A stretch of 64,000 nucleotides of DNA from an uncultured Lachnospiraceae bacterium (GTDB lineage Bacteria; Bacillota; Clostridia; Lachnospirales; Lachnospiraceae), in contig CAJTOR010000001.1 of the NCBI GenBank assembly GCA_910577675.1, forward strand, positions 157,515 to 221,514. Reading direction: 5' to 3'. Within the stretch, counting starts at the first letter, position 1. Every line of letters starts with the position of its first letter. A program made the position numbers and the translations under genes. The notes below the pieces were generated by a model. It saw nothing but the letters and a program-made list of their open reading frames with translations, made no database searches and had not been told where the DNA came from. Positions 9,107 through 18,080 of the stretch are shown piece by piece.

Positions 9107-11053
9107 CTATTCCACATACAAAATCAAGTCGCTGTTTTTATTGACTTTCTCCCCCGGCAGAGGGAACTGCTCCTTCACCTTCTCCCCCTCCCCGATAATA
9201 TACAGCTCCCCTTCCGAATATGCAGCAAACTCCGTTTTTGCTTCCTTTATCCCCTTGCCTGTAAAATCCGGAACAACATCGGTGCCAAGCGAATATTCCT
9301 TTAGTTCCTGTTCGCTGTAATCCGGTACAATATTTAAATACGGCAGAATATTTTCAAAAATCTCCCCCGCAACCGGTGCGGCGATCGTTCCCCCGTAATA
9401 GATGCCCTCCGGCTCATCAATCATAACCAATACCATAACCTGCGGGTCGGATGCCGGGGCAAAACCAAGGAACGACGCGATATATCTGCCCGTCCTCCTC
9501 GGAAGTTTTTCCGAGGTTGCCGTCTTGCCGCCGATATGAAGCCCCGCCACATACGCGCGCTTTCCTGTTCCCTCAGCGACCACCGCCTCCAAAAGTTCCC
9601 GCATCATCCCGCTCGTCTGTTCGGATACCGCTCCCTCCTCCTCATCATAGTGGAAGGTTTTCACCGTCACTTTCTCGGCATTCTCCACATAGATACCAAA
9701 GTGTGGAGTAACCAGTTTCCCCCCGTTGACCGCCGCACTTGCCGCGCGCATCAATTGCAGGGGCGTGATCTGGAAGGACTGCCCAAAGGACATGGTTGCC
9801 AGTTCTACCGCCTTAATATTTTCCAATTTATGTAAAATCGAGTTGGCTTCCCCCGGCAAATCCACACCGGTGCGGCGCGTCAGACCCAGTTTGTCAAAAT
9901 AATACAAAAACCGCTCTGCCCCGACCCTGGCTCCAACTTCCATAAAAACCGGATTGCAGGAGTTCATTATCCCCTGCTTAAAATCCTCGCTCCCGTGCCC
10001 GCCAACCTTATGGCAGCGTATCGTCCGGTCTTCCACAAGTTTGTATCCCGGACAGTAAAATCTGTCGCTAAGCCCCACCACCCCCTCCTCAAGGGCAGCC
10101 GTTGCCGTCACGATCTTAAAAGCGGACCCCGGCTCATAGGTATCGTTGATACAGGGATTTCGCCACATGGCATTTAAAAGTTCGTTTTTCTCTGTGTCGG
10201 TCAGACTTTCCACATCGCTTTCGCCAAGCACCGGCGCGGTCAGGGTATACGGTTCATTCAGGTCAAATTCCGGCACATTAACCATCGCGTAAATCTCGCC
10301 GTTCTGCGGGTTCATCACAATAATGCTGACCCGGTTCGCCCCCTTTGCCTCGTAGACCTTTGTGGCAGCCTGCTCGGCAAACTGCTGTATCACAATATCA
10401 AGACTTGTATGCAGATGGTTGCCCGGAACAGGCTCCTCCCTGTTCTCCGCCGTATTCTCAAGTTCAAGCCCATGCGCTGTTGTCATGGTCAGTATCTTCC
10501 CAGGTGTTCCCTGCAAATATTTATCATACTCAACCTCAAGCCCTATAATCCCCTGGTTGTCACTCCCTGTAAACCCGAGCACCTTCGATGCCAGGGAGCC
10601 GAACGGGTAAAAACGCTTGTAGTCTTCATCCACCATCACCCCGTCAAGGTTTAAGTCGCGTATTGCATCCGCAGTTTCTTTATCCACATTTGCCTTTATC
10701 CGCTCAATCGAGGAATATTTTTCCACGCGCTTTCGCACCGTTTCCTCAGAAAGCCCAAGAATCCCTGAAAGTTTTTCAATCACTTCCTCCGGGTTGGTTA
10801 TCTGGTTATGTATCACGGAGATCGTGCAGACCGGCTTATTATCCGCAATCACCACACCGTTGCGGTCATAGATCAGTCCCCGCTCCGCTTTTATGCTGCG
10901 CTCCCGCTCGTGCAGTTCCTTCGCCCGCTCGGCGTAGCGGTCTGTGACAAAAACCATAAAATAGGCAAGCCTTGCACAAATTACAAGCATCCCCGCAAGA
11001 AGCATCGCAAGCAGCAGGAAAAGCCCCCGCTTCTGGTAAGAAAGAAAATGCAT
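9107..11053 (-). CDS. class B penicillin-binding protein with one PASTA domain (SpoVD/FtsI type)
   Basis: Septal or spore-cortex transpeptidase that cross-links glycan made by the SEDS partner. From the start at 11053 (MHFLSYQKRG, AAGGAAGG upstream) it has 648 residues: a short cytoplasmic tail, one membrane anchor at about 10-35, the PBP dimerisation domain (ERGLIYDRNGVVIADN), the transpeptidase domain, and a C-terminal PASTA domain (VVPDFTGKGIKEAK to the end). Catalytic SxxK is SAFK at 310-313 and SxN is SCN at about 365-367. The third motif reads KTAT, not KTGT, at about 510. The ORF remains open to a GTG at 11161 overlapping the previous stop, but that start has no RBS. Confidence 0.92.
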   Translation of the reverse strand: MHFLSYQKRGLFLLLAMLLAGMLVICARLAYFMVFVTDRYAERAKELHERERSIKAERGLIYDRNGVVIADNKPVCTISVIHNQITNPEEVIEKLSGILGLSEETVRKRVEKYSSIERIKANVDKETADAIRDLNLDGVMVDEDYKRFYPFGSLASKVLGFTGSDNQGIIGLEVEYDKYLQGTPGKILTMTTAHGLELENTAENREEPVPGNHLHTSLDIVIQQFAEQAATKVYEAKGANRVSIIVMNPQNGEIYAMVNVPEFDLNEPYTLTAPVLGESDVESLTDTEKNELLNAMWRNPCINDTYEPGSAFKIVTATAALEEGVVGLSDRFYCPGYKLVEDRTIRCHKVGGHGSEDFKQGIMNSCNPVFMEVGARVGAERFLYYFDKLGLTRRTGVDLPGEANSILHKLENIKAVELATMSFGQSFQITPLQLMRAASAAVNGGKLVTPHFGIYVENAEKVTVKTFHYDEEEGAVSEQTSGMMRELLEAVVAEGTGKRAYVAGLHIGGKTATSEKLPRRTGRYIASFLGFAPASDPQVMVLVMIDEPEGIYYGGTIAAPVAGEIFENILPYLNIVPDYSEQELKEYSLGTDVVPDFTGKGIKEAKTEFAAYSEGELYIIGEGEKVKEQFPLPGEKVNKNSDLILYVE

Positions 11054-11157
11054 CCCGTTCCTTCCTTCCGGTTCTCCTCTCTTTCCTTCCATGTATATTC
11101 GCACACTGCAAAATTCATACCCCCATACTTCCGATATAGCCTCCTTCCGGCAAAATA

Positions 11158-13095
11158 TCACTCCGCCGGGGCGGCCGGATCAGGAGAAGTCCCCCCGTTA
11201 GGGTCTATAATATCCCCCTCCTGTATACCGGAAAGATCCGTATTTGGATCGTTTACTGGCAGGTCAATATGATAATTGATCTCCCCTTCCGGGTAGATGC
11301 CAAGATATGGCAGTATCTCCTCAAGTATTTCACTCGTCAGTGCCGTGGCAAGCGAACTGCTTGCTTTTTTCTCCTCGTCATGTATCTCGTCGATCACGAC
11401 ATAGATTACTACCTGCGGGTCATCAGTCGGGACACAGCCGATAAAAGAAACAACATATTTCTGGTTTTCCTTATCGCGCACGCCCTTCTGTGCCGTCCCG
11501 GTCTTGCCGCCGACTAAGTATCCTTCAACCTTCGCCGGGGAAGCCGTCCCGCTATCCACTGTCATAAACATTGCCTGGCGCATAAACTCCGAAGTTTTTT
11601 CTGAGACGGAGGCAGTCAGCACCACCCCCTGATTCTCGTAAACCACAGTTCCCGCCGCATTGCGTATCTGCTCCACCACATGGGGCTGATAATAATATCC
11701 CCCGTTTACAAGGGAGCAGAAAGCGGACGCAAGCTGCACCATCGTGATATTAAAACTCTGCCCGAAACTTGAGGTGGCAAGCTCCGTCACATTCAGATTC
11801 TCCAGTGAAATCAGGATGCTCCCGCTCTCGCCCGGCAGGTCAACACCCGTCTTCTGCCCAAAACCGAAATGCTCCTGGTAGCGGTAGAACTCATCCCTGC
11901 CTAACAGTTCACCGATTGACATAAGGGCAGGATTGCAGGACTTCATAAGTGCCTCCGTCAAAGTCACAACCCCATGCCCGGAACGGCGGTTGCAGTTAAT
12001 GCGGTAACCCGCCACATTGCGGTAACCGTCACAGGTAAATGTATCCGCTGCCTTAACTAAGTTTTCCTCCAGGGCTGCCGCCACAGTAAATGGCTTGAAA
12101 GTTGAACCCGGCTCATAGGTGTCGCTGATACAGAAATTGCGCCACATCCGGTTTAACGCATTTAAAGTTTCCTCCTCGCTCATTGCCTCAATCTCTTCCT
12201 GCGTATAGTACGCGGAAAGGTTTCTCGGCTCATTCAGGTCAAATCCCTCGTTCGATACCATCGCATAAATGGCACCGTTGTTCGGGTTCATCACAATCAC
12301 ACCTGTATTTTCACATTTCCATGTGCTGCGGAACTCCTTTATCTTCTTCTCCACAATGCGCTGCACGTTCACATCCAGGGTTGAAACAATGGTATCGCCG
12401 TCGGTCGCTGGTTTTTCAACCTTTATGCGGTTCAGTTCCGAATCATAATAACCGTACTCCCTGCCGTTTGTCCCGATCAATTCCGTGTTATAGTACTGTT
12501 CAATCCCCCATGTCCCAATATCGCCCCCCACCGTGTAACCGATCACATGGGACGCTAAGGAACCAAAGGGATAATTTCTTATGTACTCCTCCTCAAACCA
12601 CACTCCCTGTATCTGCTTGCGCTGCTTGCTTTTTGCCACATACTCCTCAAAAGCCAGTTTGCTCTCAAGGCTCTGCTGCCGCAAAAGCCTGATATAAGCA
12701 CTTTTAGGCTTCTCTGCCAGTATATTCCTAAGCTCGTTCGCATCAAGCCCGTAGATGGCTACAAGCGCTTCGATGGTTGGCTCCGCATAGGATGTATCCA
12801 TATTGATAATGCTCGGGTCAAAAATCACATTAAATACCTTTGTGCTCCTCGCGAGCACCACACCATTGCGGTCGAGGATATCTCCCCGCCGGTACGGAAG
12901 GTTTGTATTTGTCCCAAGACTCTGCTGTGCCAATACTTTTTTGCCGTAATCTTCCTCCTTGTTCACATGAAGCCAGGCAAGACGGGCACACAGTCCGAAA
13001 ATCAATGCAAAAACCACGCAAAATACAAAGAGCAATGCCCCCTGCATCCTGCGTGTGAACCGCTTTACATTTGTTTTTGTCCTTCTAACACTCAT
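11158..13095 (-). CDS. class B penicillin-binding protein (FtsI/SpoVD type, no PASTA)
   Basis: Membrane-anchored peptidoglycan transpeptidase, 645 residues. It has a basic N-terminus (SVRRTKTNVKRFTRR), an anchor helix at about 18-42, and the dimerisation domain with YRRGDILDRNGVVLARS. Catalytic motifs are STFK (331-334), SCN (386-388) and KTGT (531-534), all canonical. The C-terminus ends in an Asp/Pro/Ala-rich tail instead of PASTA repeats. It follows ftsL and precedes a second, PASTA-bearing PBP, giving a tandem pair that probably splits vegetative septation from spore formation; which is which cannot be told from the sequence. Confidence 0.93.
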   Translation of the reverse strand: MSVRRTKTNVKRFTRRMQGALLFVFCVVFALIFGLCARLAWLHVNKEEDYGKKVLAQQSLGTNTNLPYRRGDILDRNGVVLARSTKVFNVIFDPSIINMDTSYAEPTIEALVAIYGLDANELRNILAEKPKSAYIRLLRQQSLESKLAFEEYVAKSKQRKQIQGVWFEEEYIRNYPFGSLASHVIGYTVGGDIGTWGIEQYYNTELIGTNGREYGYYDSELNRIKVEKPATDGDTIVSTLDVNVQRIVEKKIKEFRSTWKCENTGVIVMNPNNGAIYAMVSNEGFDLNEPRNLSAYYTQEEIEAMSEEETLNALNRMWRNFCISDTYEPGSTFKPFTVAAALEENLVKAADTFTCDGYRNVAGYRINCNRRSGHGVVTLTEALMKSCNPALMSIGELLGRDEFYRYQEHFGFGQKTGVDLPGESGSILISLENLNVTELATSSFGQSFNITMVQLASAFCSLVNGGYYYQPHVVEQIRNAAGTVVYENQGVVLTASVSEKTSEFMRQAMFMTVDSGTASPAKVEGYLVGGKTGTAQKGVRDKENQKYVVSFIGCVPTDDPQVVIYVVIDEIHDEEKKASSSLATALTSEILEEILPYLGIYPEGEINYHIDLPVNDPNTDLSGIQEGDIIDPNGGTSPDPAAPAE

Positions 13096-13122
13096 ACATG
13101 ACCACTTATCTTTCCTGAATCT

Positions 13123-13767
13123 TTACGGAACCAGCTTATCCAGGATGGAAGCCGCCGCTTCCGGGATATCCGCATGCTGCCTGACATAACTTAAATCTGC
13201 CGGGTCATAGTAAATGACAGTGTTTTTGTTAGGAAAAACCATGCCGTACTCGCCCACAGCGGTCTGGTAGATCGCGTCCAGGTCGATATTTTCCACCAGC
13301 GCCTGCTCCTTTCCCGCATTCGTATCCGTAAGCACCAAAAGCTCGTCCTTTAACGAGGCGACCGCCTTGTCAAGACGCGACGATTCCGCCTTTAGGTCAA
13401 GGTAGCGCACACAGAGGAATCCCACTAAAAACATGGCACCGCACAGCGTTATTATACCGAAAAATCCGATGCCGCGGCTGATGGAAAATAATCTTTTTTC
13501 ATCGCGCTGCTCCTGCTGCCTAACAAGGCGCTCATATCGGTCCGGCTCCCTCTGCGGAATCTTTTTGCGGACAGGCTCCCTTGTCGCCGGTTTCCTTTTC
13601 GGCAAAGCTCTCTCCCGCTCCCTTGTTGCCGGCTGCGCGGACGCATATCCCTTTTTCTTTTTTGTCCCGCCCGCCGGCTGCCCCTGTGGTGTATTTAATT
13701 TTCTGACCGTACTTCCATGTACATAATAATCCGGATCGTAATGATATGGATTTTTCCTTTCCGCCAT
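13123..13767 (-). CDS. ftsL: FtsL-like septum protein
   Basis: Bitopic cell-division protein of the FtsQLB complex. The 214 residues comprise a long, highly basic, Pro/Arg/Lys-rich cytoplasmic region (1-95), one transmembrane helix (about 101-121) and a short coiled coil (LKAESSRLDKAVASLKDELLVL). The C-terminal segment ends in an Ile-Leu-Asp-Lys tail. FtsL is poorly conserved; the call rests on topology, the coiled coil and its place between rsmH and the PBPs. The cytoplasmic part is longer than in classical FtsL (about 100-120 residues in total), a feature I believe is common in Lachnospiraceae. Confidence 0.82.
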   Translation of the reverse strand: MAERKNPYHYDPDYYVHGSTVRKLNTPQGQPAGGTKKKKGYASAQPATRERERALPKRKPATREPVRKKIPQREPDRYERLVRQQEQRDEKRLFSISRGIGFFGIITLCGAMFLVGFLCVRYLDLKAESSRLDKAVASLKDELLVLTDTNAGKEQALVENIDLDAIYQTAVGEYGMVFPNKNTVIYYDPADLSYVRQHADIPEAAASILDKLVP

Positions 13768-13787
13768 CCGAATCCTCTCCTTCCCCT

Positions 13788-14735
13788 CTAGCCCCTGCGC
13801 TCAAATATCCGCAACTTCGCGCTCTTTGCCCTCGGGTTCATCAAAAGCTCCTCCTCACCCGGAAGAATCGGCTTCTTTGTCAATACCACCCCTTTTGGCT
13901 TTTTCCCGCATGCACATACCGGGAAACTGGGCGGACAGGTACAGGGGTTTTCCGCCCGCTTAAAACTTAATTTTACAATCCGATCCTCAAGCGAGTGGAA
14001 CGTGATAATGCACAGTCTTCCCCCCTCGCCTAAAAGATCGATCATCGCATCAATCGAATCCTTCAGTACCTCAAGTTCCCGGTTCAACTCGATGCGGATC
14101 GCCTGGAAGGTCCGCTTGGAAGGATGTCCTCCCCCCTCCCTCGCCCTCGCCGGGATCGCCGCACGTATCACCTCATTCAAGTCAAATGTTGTCAAGAGCT
14201 CTTTTTTTTCGCGCGCCCGCACAATATGTTTTGCGATATTCTTTGCGAAGCGCTCCTCGCCGTAATCCCTTATCACCCGAAAAAGTTCCTGCTCACTGTA
14301 ACCGTTCACAATATCCCTCGCTGTCAGAGGGGAGCGGTCGTCCATCCGCATATCGAGCGGCGCGTCCACACGGTAGGAAAATCCCCTTTTAGGCGTGTCA
14401 AGCTGATAGGAGGAAACCCCCAGGTCAAGCAGTATCCCGTCCACCTTACTAATTCCCTCTCCCTCTAAGATTTCCCGGATATTGCAAAAATTATTCCGGA
14501 CAATGGCAACGCGCTCTCCAAAAGGTGCAAGGCGCGCTCCTGCGGCACGGATGGCATCGGCATCCTGGTCGATCCCGACCAGGTGCCCATGTTCTGACAG
14601 CGCGGCGGCAATCTTCTCGGAATGCCCCGCACCGCCCATCGTCCCATCCACATAAATTCCGTCCGGACGTATATTCAGACCCCCGATGCACTCTGTAAGC
14701 ATAACGGAGATATGGCAAAACTTTGTTTCCTCCAT
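13788..14735 (-). CDS. rsmH: 16S rRNA (cytosine1402-N4)-methyltransferase RsmH
   Basis: SAM-dependent methylation of C1402 in the 16S rRNA P-site region. The 315-residue protein starts [15 protein letters not shown] at 14735 (GGAGG four bases upstream) and shows [15 protein letters not shown] (SAM motif), [42 protein letters not shown] and [12 protein letters not shown]. The C-terminus has a Cys-rich [16 protein letters not shown] segment. Ten bases separate it from the mraZ stop. The ORF extends upstream inside mraZ, which is not needed. Confidence 0.96.
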   Translation of the reverse strand: MEETKFCHISVMLTECIGGLNIRPDGIYVDGTMGGAGHSEKIAAALSEHGHLVGIDQDADAIRAAGARLAPFGERVAIVRNNFCNIREILEGEGISKVDGILLDLGVSSYQLDTPKRGFSYRVDAPLDMRMDDRSPLTARDIVNGYSEQELFRVIRDYGEERFAKNIAKHIVRAREKKELLTTFDLNEVIRAAIPARAREGGGHPSKRTFQAIRIELNRELEVLKDSIDAMIDLLGEGGRLCIITFHSLEDRIVKLSFKRAENPCTCPPSFPVCACGKKPKGVVLTKKPILPGEEELLMNPRAKSAKLRIFERRG

Positions 14736-14745
14736 TGTTCCTCCA

Positions 14746-15099
14746 CTAAAATATAAGCCCCTGCGCTGCCGCTGCCTCCGCAGCGCTCTCCATATCCCCG
14801 GATGGATTCGCATCAAAACATTCGCCATCCCAAAGCTCAACCCTGTCAAATATACCGACAAAGACAGCTTCCTTTTTTATCCCGCTCCTAAGATGCGCGG
14901 GGATCATTATCCTTCCCTGCCCGTCCATCTCCATCTTTGCAGCGTTCGCGAGAAAATAGCGCTGGAGCTGTTTGGCTTCTTTTGTGCGCAGCAGACTCTT
15001 TAACTGTTTTACAAATCCCTCCCATTTTTCATCCGGGTAAAGGAAAAGGCAGCCGTCAAGCCCCACTGCAAACCACTTTCCACCATTTTCATCCCCCAT
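14746..15099 (-). CDS. mraZ: transcriptional regulator MraZ, N-terminally shortened
   Basis: MraZ normally has two tandem SpoVT/AbrB-like swapped-hairpin domains (about 143 residues) and represses its own dcw operon. Here only the end of the first domain ([18 protein letters not shown]) and the full second ([29 protein letters not shown]) remain: 117 residues from the ATG at 15099. The usual N-terminal segment with its DAKGR-type motif is missing, about 26-30 residues. No such sequence was found upstream in any frame. The ATG lies inside a good -10 hexamer, so a transcript from that promoter would lack it. A TTG at 15132 (128 residues) is open but has no clear RBS. The gene may be non-functional. 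Confidence 0.8.
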   Translation of the reverse strand: MGDENGGKWFAVGLDGCLFLYPDEKWEGFVKQLKSLLRTKEAKQLQRYFLANAAKMEMDGQGRIMIPAHLRSGIKKEAVFVGIFDRVELWDGECFDANPSGDMESAAEAAAAQGLIF

Positions 15100-15126
15100 T
15101 TTACCCGATATGCATGAAAAAAGCAA
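15098..15126 (-). promoter_or_regulatory. sigma-A promoter at the head of the dcw cluster
   Basis: TTGCTT (15121-15126), 17-bp spacer, TAAAAT (15098-15103) on the minus strand, between lgt and rsmH. The -10 overlaps the shortened mraZ ATG. Just downstream, 15061-15085 read on the minus strand has TGG triplets at an exact 10-nt period (TGGTG, TGGTT, TGGGG). This resembles the TGGGN-N5 spacing of MraZ operators, but only the last matches fully. Confidence 0.55.
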
Positions 15127-15235
15127 GTCCAAATTATTAAGAAAACCTTACGTAACACAAAAAAAAGTGCGAAAAAAGAAGGTTTTTGCCACATATTACG
15201 CAACAAAAACCCCCTTTTACTTTTTTCTAAGATAT

Positions 15236-16165
15236 TCATTTTTTCCTCATGGCAGATACCTTGGAAAGAATAAACAAAGTAATCCCGGACAGGAAAAACA
15301 CTGCGGAAATCAACTGTGATACCGGAAGGGATGTCCCCCACATAAAGAGCCTGTCCGTCCTTAATCCTTCCATCCAGAATCTTCCCGCCCCATAGCCGAC
15401 AAGGTACAAAAACAGAAGTTCCCCATCTGTCTTTTTATACCTGGAATAGACTAGGAGCAGGATAAGCAAAAACAGGTTCCACATCGACTCATACAGGAAG
15501 GTCGGGTGCACCTGTATGTACTCCACCCCCTCAACAAATACCGTATTATTCCGGATTTCAATAATTCTCCCAAGGGCTTCCTGCTGCCCGGCATAGCGCT
15601 TTTCTAGCACCGCTAAGGAACAATTATAATCATTGCCCACAACCCTTCGGTCAAGCTGCATGGCAAAAATCCCGTCCGTATAGACACCGAATGCCTCGCG
15701 GTTAAAAAAATTGCCAAAGCGACCGATCGCCTGTCCTAACAGGAGGGATGGCATACACAAATCGGCAAGCCTTAAAAAATTAATTTTTTTTATCCTTGCA
15801 TATACCGCTGCCGTAAGCGCTCCCGCAAAAATACCGCCGTAAATCGCCATGCCGCCCGTCCTAAGATTAAAGACCGATACCGGATTTTCCTTAAAAGAGT
15901 CCCAGGCAAAAACCACGTAGAACAGCCTTGCCCCAGCCACGGAAAACAGGATCGCATAAAGCGCAAAATCGATAATCATATCCGGGTTTATCCCCGCGCG
16001 TTTTGCCCTGAAGCAGGCAAGCAGCACCCCGAGCAGTATCCCCGAAACAATAATTATCCCGTAATACATAACATCAATCCCAAACAGTGTTATGCCATTG
16101 CCAACCCCCGAAAAAAATATCCCCAGATTCGGGAAACGGATATCCGTTTTTACCCCCTGCAACAT
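15236..16165 (-). CDS. lgt: prolipoprotein diacylglyceryl transferase Lgt
   Basis: Transfers diacylglycerol from phosphatidylglycerol to the lipobox Cys of preprolipoproteins at the membrane. The 309 residues form about seven transmembrane helices and carry the family motifs RTGGMAIYGGIFAG, GQAIGRFGNFFNREAFG (the Lgt signature) and YEQ-like HPTFLYESMWNL. AGGAGGCATT precedes the ATG at 16165, 33 bp after ychF. The GH5 lipoprotein in this window is a plausible substrate. Confidence 0.95.
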   Translation of the reverse strand: MLQGVKTDIRFPNLGIFFSGVGNGITLFGIDVMYYGIIIVSGILLGVLLACFRAKRAGINPDMIIDFALYAILFSVAGARLFYVVFAWDSFKENPVSVFNLRTGGMAIYGGIFAGALTAAVYARIKKINFLRLADLCMPSLLLGQAIGRFGNFFNREAFGVYTDGIFAMQLDRRVVGNDYNCSLAVLEKRYAGQQEALGRIIEIRNNTVFVEGVEYIQVHPTFLYESMWNLFLLILLLVYSRYKKTDGELLFLYLVGYGAGRFWMEGLRTDRLFMWGTSLPVSQLISAVFFLSGITLFILSKVSAMRKK

Positions 16166-16198
16166 AATGCCTCCATCCGGCGCAGCCCCACCTGCATT

Positions 16199-17317
16199 TT
16201 ACACGTTAAAGCGGAAGAGGACAACATCCCCGTCCTGCACAACATATTCCTTCCCCTCCGAGCGCACAAGCCCTTTTTCCTTCGCAGCGTTAAAACTGCC
16301 GCAACCAACCAAGTTGTCGTAACTTACGACTTCCGCCCGGATAAATCCCCTCTCAAAATCCGAGTGGATCTTCCCGGCAGCCTGCGGGGCTCTCGTCCCA
16401 CTCTCAATGGTCCATGCCCTGGTTTCCTTTGGTCCCGCTGTCAGGTAGCTAATCAGCCCCAGAAGATCATAACTTGCCTTAACAAGCTTTTCCAGACCTG
16501 ACTCGGCTATGCCAAGCTCCTCCAAAAACATCTTCTTCTCATCCTCGTCAAGTTCCGCAATCTCCTGTTCGATCTGCGCACAGATCACAAATACCTGTGC
16601 CACTGGTGCCTGCTCATTCTCACATTCGCTCTGCGCATACTCCTTCACTTTCTGCACATAATCATTCCCCGCACCATCGCCTGCCAATTCTTCTTCCTTT
16701 ACGTTTGCCGCATAGATTACATGCTTGTAGGTAAGGAGGTTGAAAGAATCAATCATCTGTGTTTCTTCCTCGTCCATACATGGGAAAATCCTCGCAAGCT
16801 TCCCAGCCTCCATATGTTTTATCAGGCGCGCAAGTAAATCCGCTTCCTTCGCCGCCTCCTTATTTCCTGCCGCCGTCTTTTTTACCCTCGCATAGCGCCT
16901 CTCAAGCACCTCCAAATCCGAGAATAAAAGTTCAAGGTTGATGGTTTCAATATCGCGCACAGGATCAATACTGCCTTCTACATGGATGATATTGGAATCC
17001 TCAAAACAGCGGACCACATGTACAATCGCATCCACCTCGCGGATATTGGCAAGGAACTGGTTGCCAAGCCCCTCCCCCTTTGACGCGCCTTTGACAAGCC
17101 CCGCAATATCCACGAATTCAATTGTTGCAGGGACAACACGCTCGGATGTATAAAGATCCCCGAGTACTTTAAGCCTCTCATCCGGAACCGGGACAATCCC
17201 GATATTCGGATCGATTGTACAGAACGGGTAATTTGCCGACTCAGCCCCCGCTTTTGTCAATGAATTAAACAATGTACTCTTTCCCACATTTGGCAGACCA
17301 ACTATGCCTAGTTTCAT
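16199..17317 (-). CDS. ychF: redox/ribosome-associated ATPase YchF
   Basis: Obg-family P-loop protein that prefers ATP and binds the 70S ribosome. The 372 residues start [18 protein letters not shown] (G1), with [22 protein letters not shown] (G3 and the KGEGLGN hallmark), the coiled-coil insertion, and the C-terminal TGS domain ending [19 protein letters not shown] to [14 protein letters not shown]. NxxE replaces NKxD in the G4 loop (NVKEEE), which fits the ATP preference of this family. Start 17317 is chosen over 17380 for its GAGGAT and match to homologues. Confidence 0.96.
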   Translation of the reverse strand: MKLGIVGLPNVGKSTLFNSLTKAGAESANYPFCTIDPNIGIVPVPDERLKVLGDLYTSERVVPATIEFVDIAGLVKGASKGEGLGNQFLANIREVDAIVHVVRCFEDSNIIHVEGSIDPVRDIETINLELLFSDLEVLERRYARVKKTAAGNKEAAKEADLLARLIKHMEAGKLARIFPCMDEEETQMIDSFNLLTYKHVIYAANVKEEELAGDGAGNDYVQKVKEYAQSECENEQAPVAQVFVICAQIEQEIAELDEDEKKMFLEELGIAESGLEKLVKASYDLLGLISYLTAGPKETRAWTIESGTRAPQAAGKIHSDFERGFIRAEVVSYDNLVGCGSFNAAKEKGLVRSEGKEYVVQDGDVVLFRFNV

Positions 17318-17366
17318 ATGATAATCCTCTTTTCCGCAGGCTTTTCCCCGCCCGCTTTCGTAATAT

Positions 17367-18080
17367 TTATCCCGCGCCATATAACGCGGTATCCGCAGAC
17401 TCCACCATCAGAAGCTCCCCCTCGCTAAATTCTACCGAAAGCTCTTCCCCACATGCCTCATTGCTGATACAGCGGCTGCTTTCTTTCCTGAGTGTGTAGC
17501 CGTCAAGCGGATAACAAAATCCCTTTAATGTAATTCCTGAAACCTCTTTGGTAAATGCGACAAAAGAAATATATTTCCCAAGCAATTCTTTTTTAGAAAG
17601 ACAAAATCCGCGCCCATGCATGGACAGACGGTTATGTGCATCAAGAATGCATGCGGGAACGCCCGCTGCTTCAAATTGGGAGAGCATTGATATATTAGCG
17701 AGCGTATGGTCAAGCCTGGTTCCCGTCGCCCCGATCAGAAGAACCTGCTCGGGAAAGAACCGGTCCGATACATTTCCCTGCGCTTTTGTTTTTTCCTCCT
17801 CAAACCGGAGCGCAAGTTTTACCGCGATTTCCATATCCGTATCGTCTTTCTGCGGATTATACTTTTTTACCGAAATATTTGGGAGGTTTTCCCAGTACGC
17901 CAGTTTTTCCTCGCCGAGTGTATCGAAATCCCCGACCAGATAATCCGCAGAAAGACCAAGTTTTTCCACTGCCAGCACCCCCGCGTCCACGGCGATGATA
18001 TGGTCAAATTCCCTCCCTTTCAAATAGGAGGAAGCCACCGGCAAAAAAACATCCCCACCCGCCACAATCAGGGTTGCCAT
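17367..18080 (-). CDS. thiN: thiamine diphosphokinase
   Basis: Converts thiamine plus ATP to thiamine pyrophosphate. The 237 residues show the TPK signatures IAVDAGVLAVEKLGLSADYLVGDFDTL and YNPQKDDTDMEIAVKLAL, then LLIGATGTRLDHTLANI, matching the catalytic Asp-rich sites of the family. The ATG overlaps the PilZ gene stop (TAATG). It lies between rpe/pilZ and ychF, the order rsgA-rpe-thiN common in Firmicutes. Confidence 0.93.
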   Translation of the reverse strand: MATLIVAGGDVFLPVASSYLKGREFDHIIAVDAGVLAVEKLGLSADYLVGDFDTLGEEKLAYWENLPNISVKKYNPQKDDTDMEIAVKLALRFEEEKTKAQGNVSDRFFPEQVLLIGATGTRLDHTLANISMLSQFEAAGVPACILDAHNRLSMHGRGFCLSKKELLGKYISFVAFTKEVSGITLKGFCYPLDGYTLRKESSRCISNEACGEELSVEFSEGELLMVESADTALYGAG

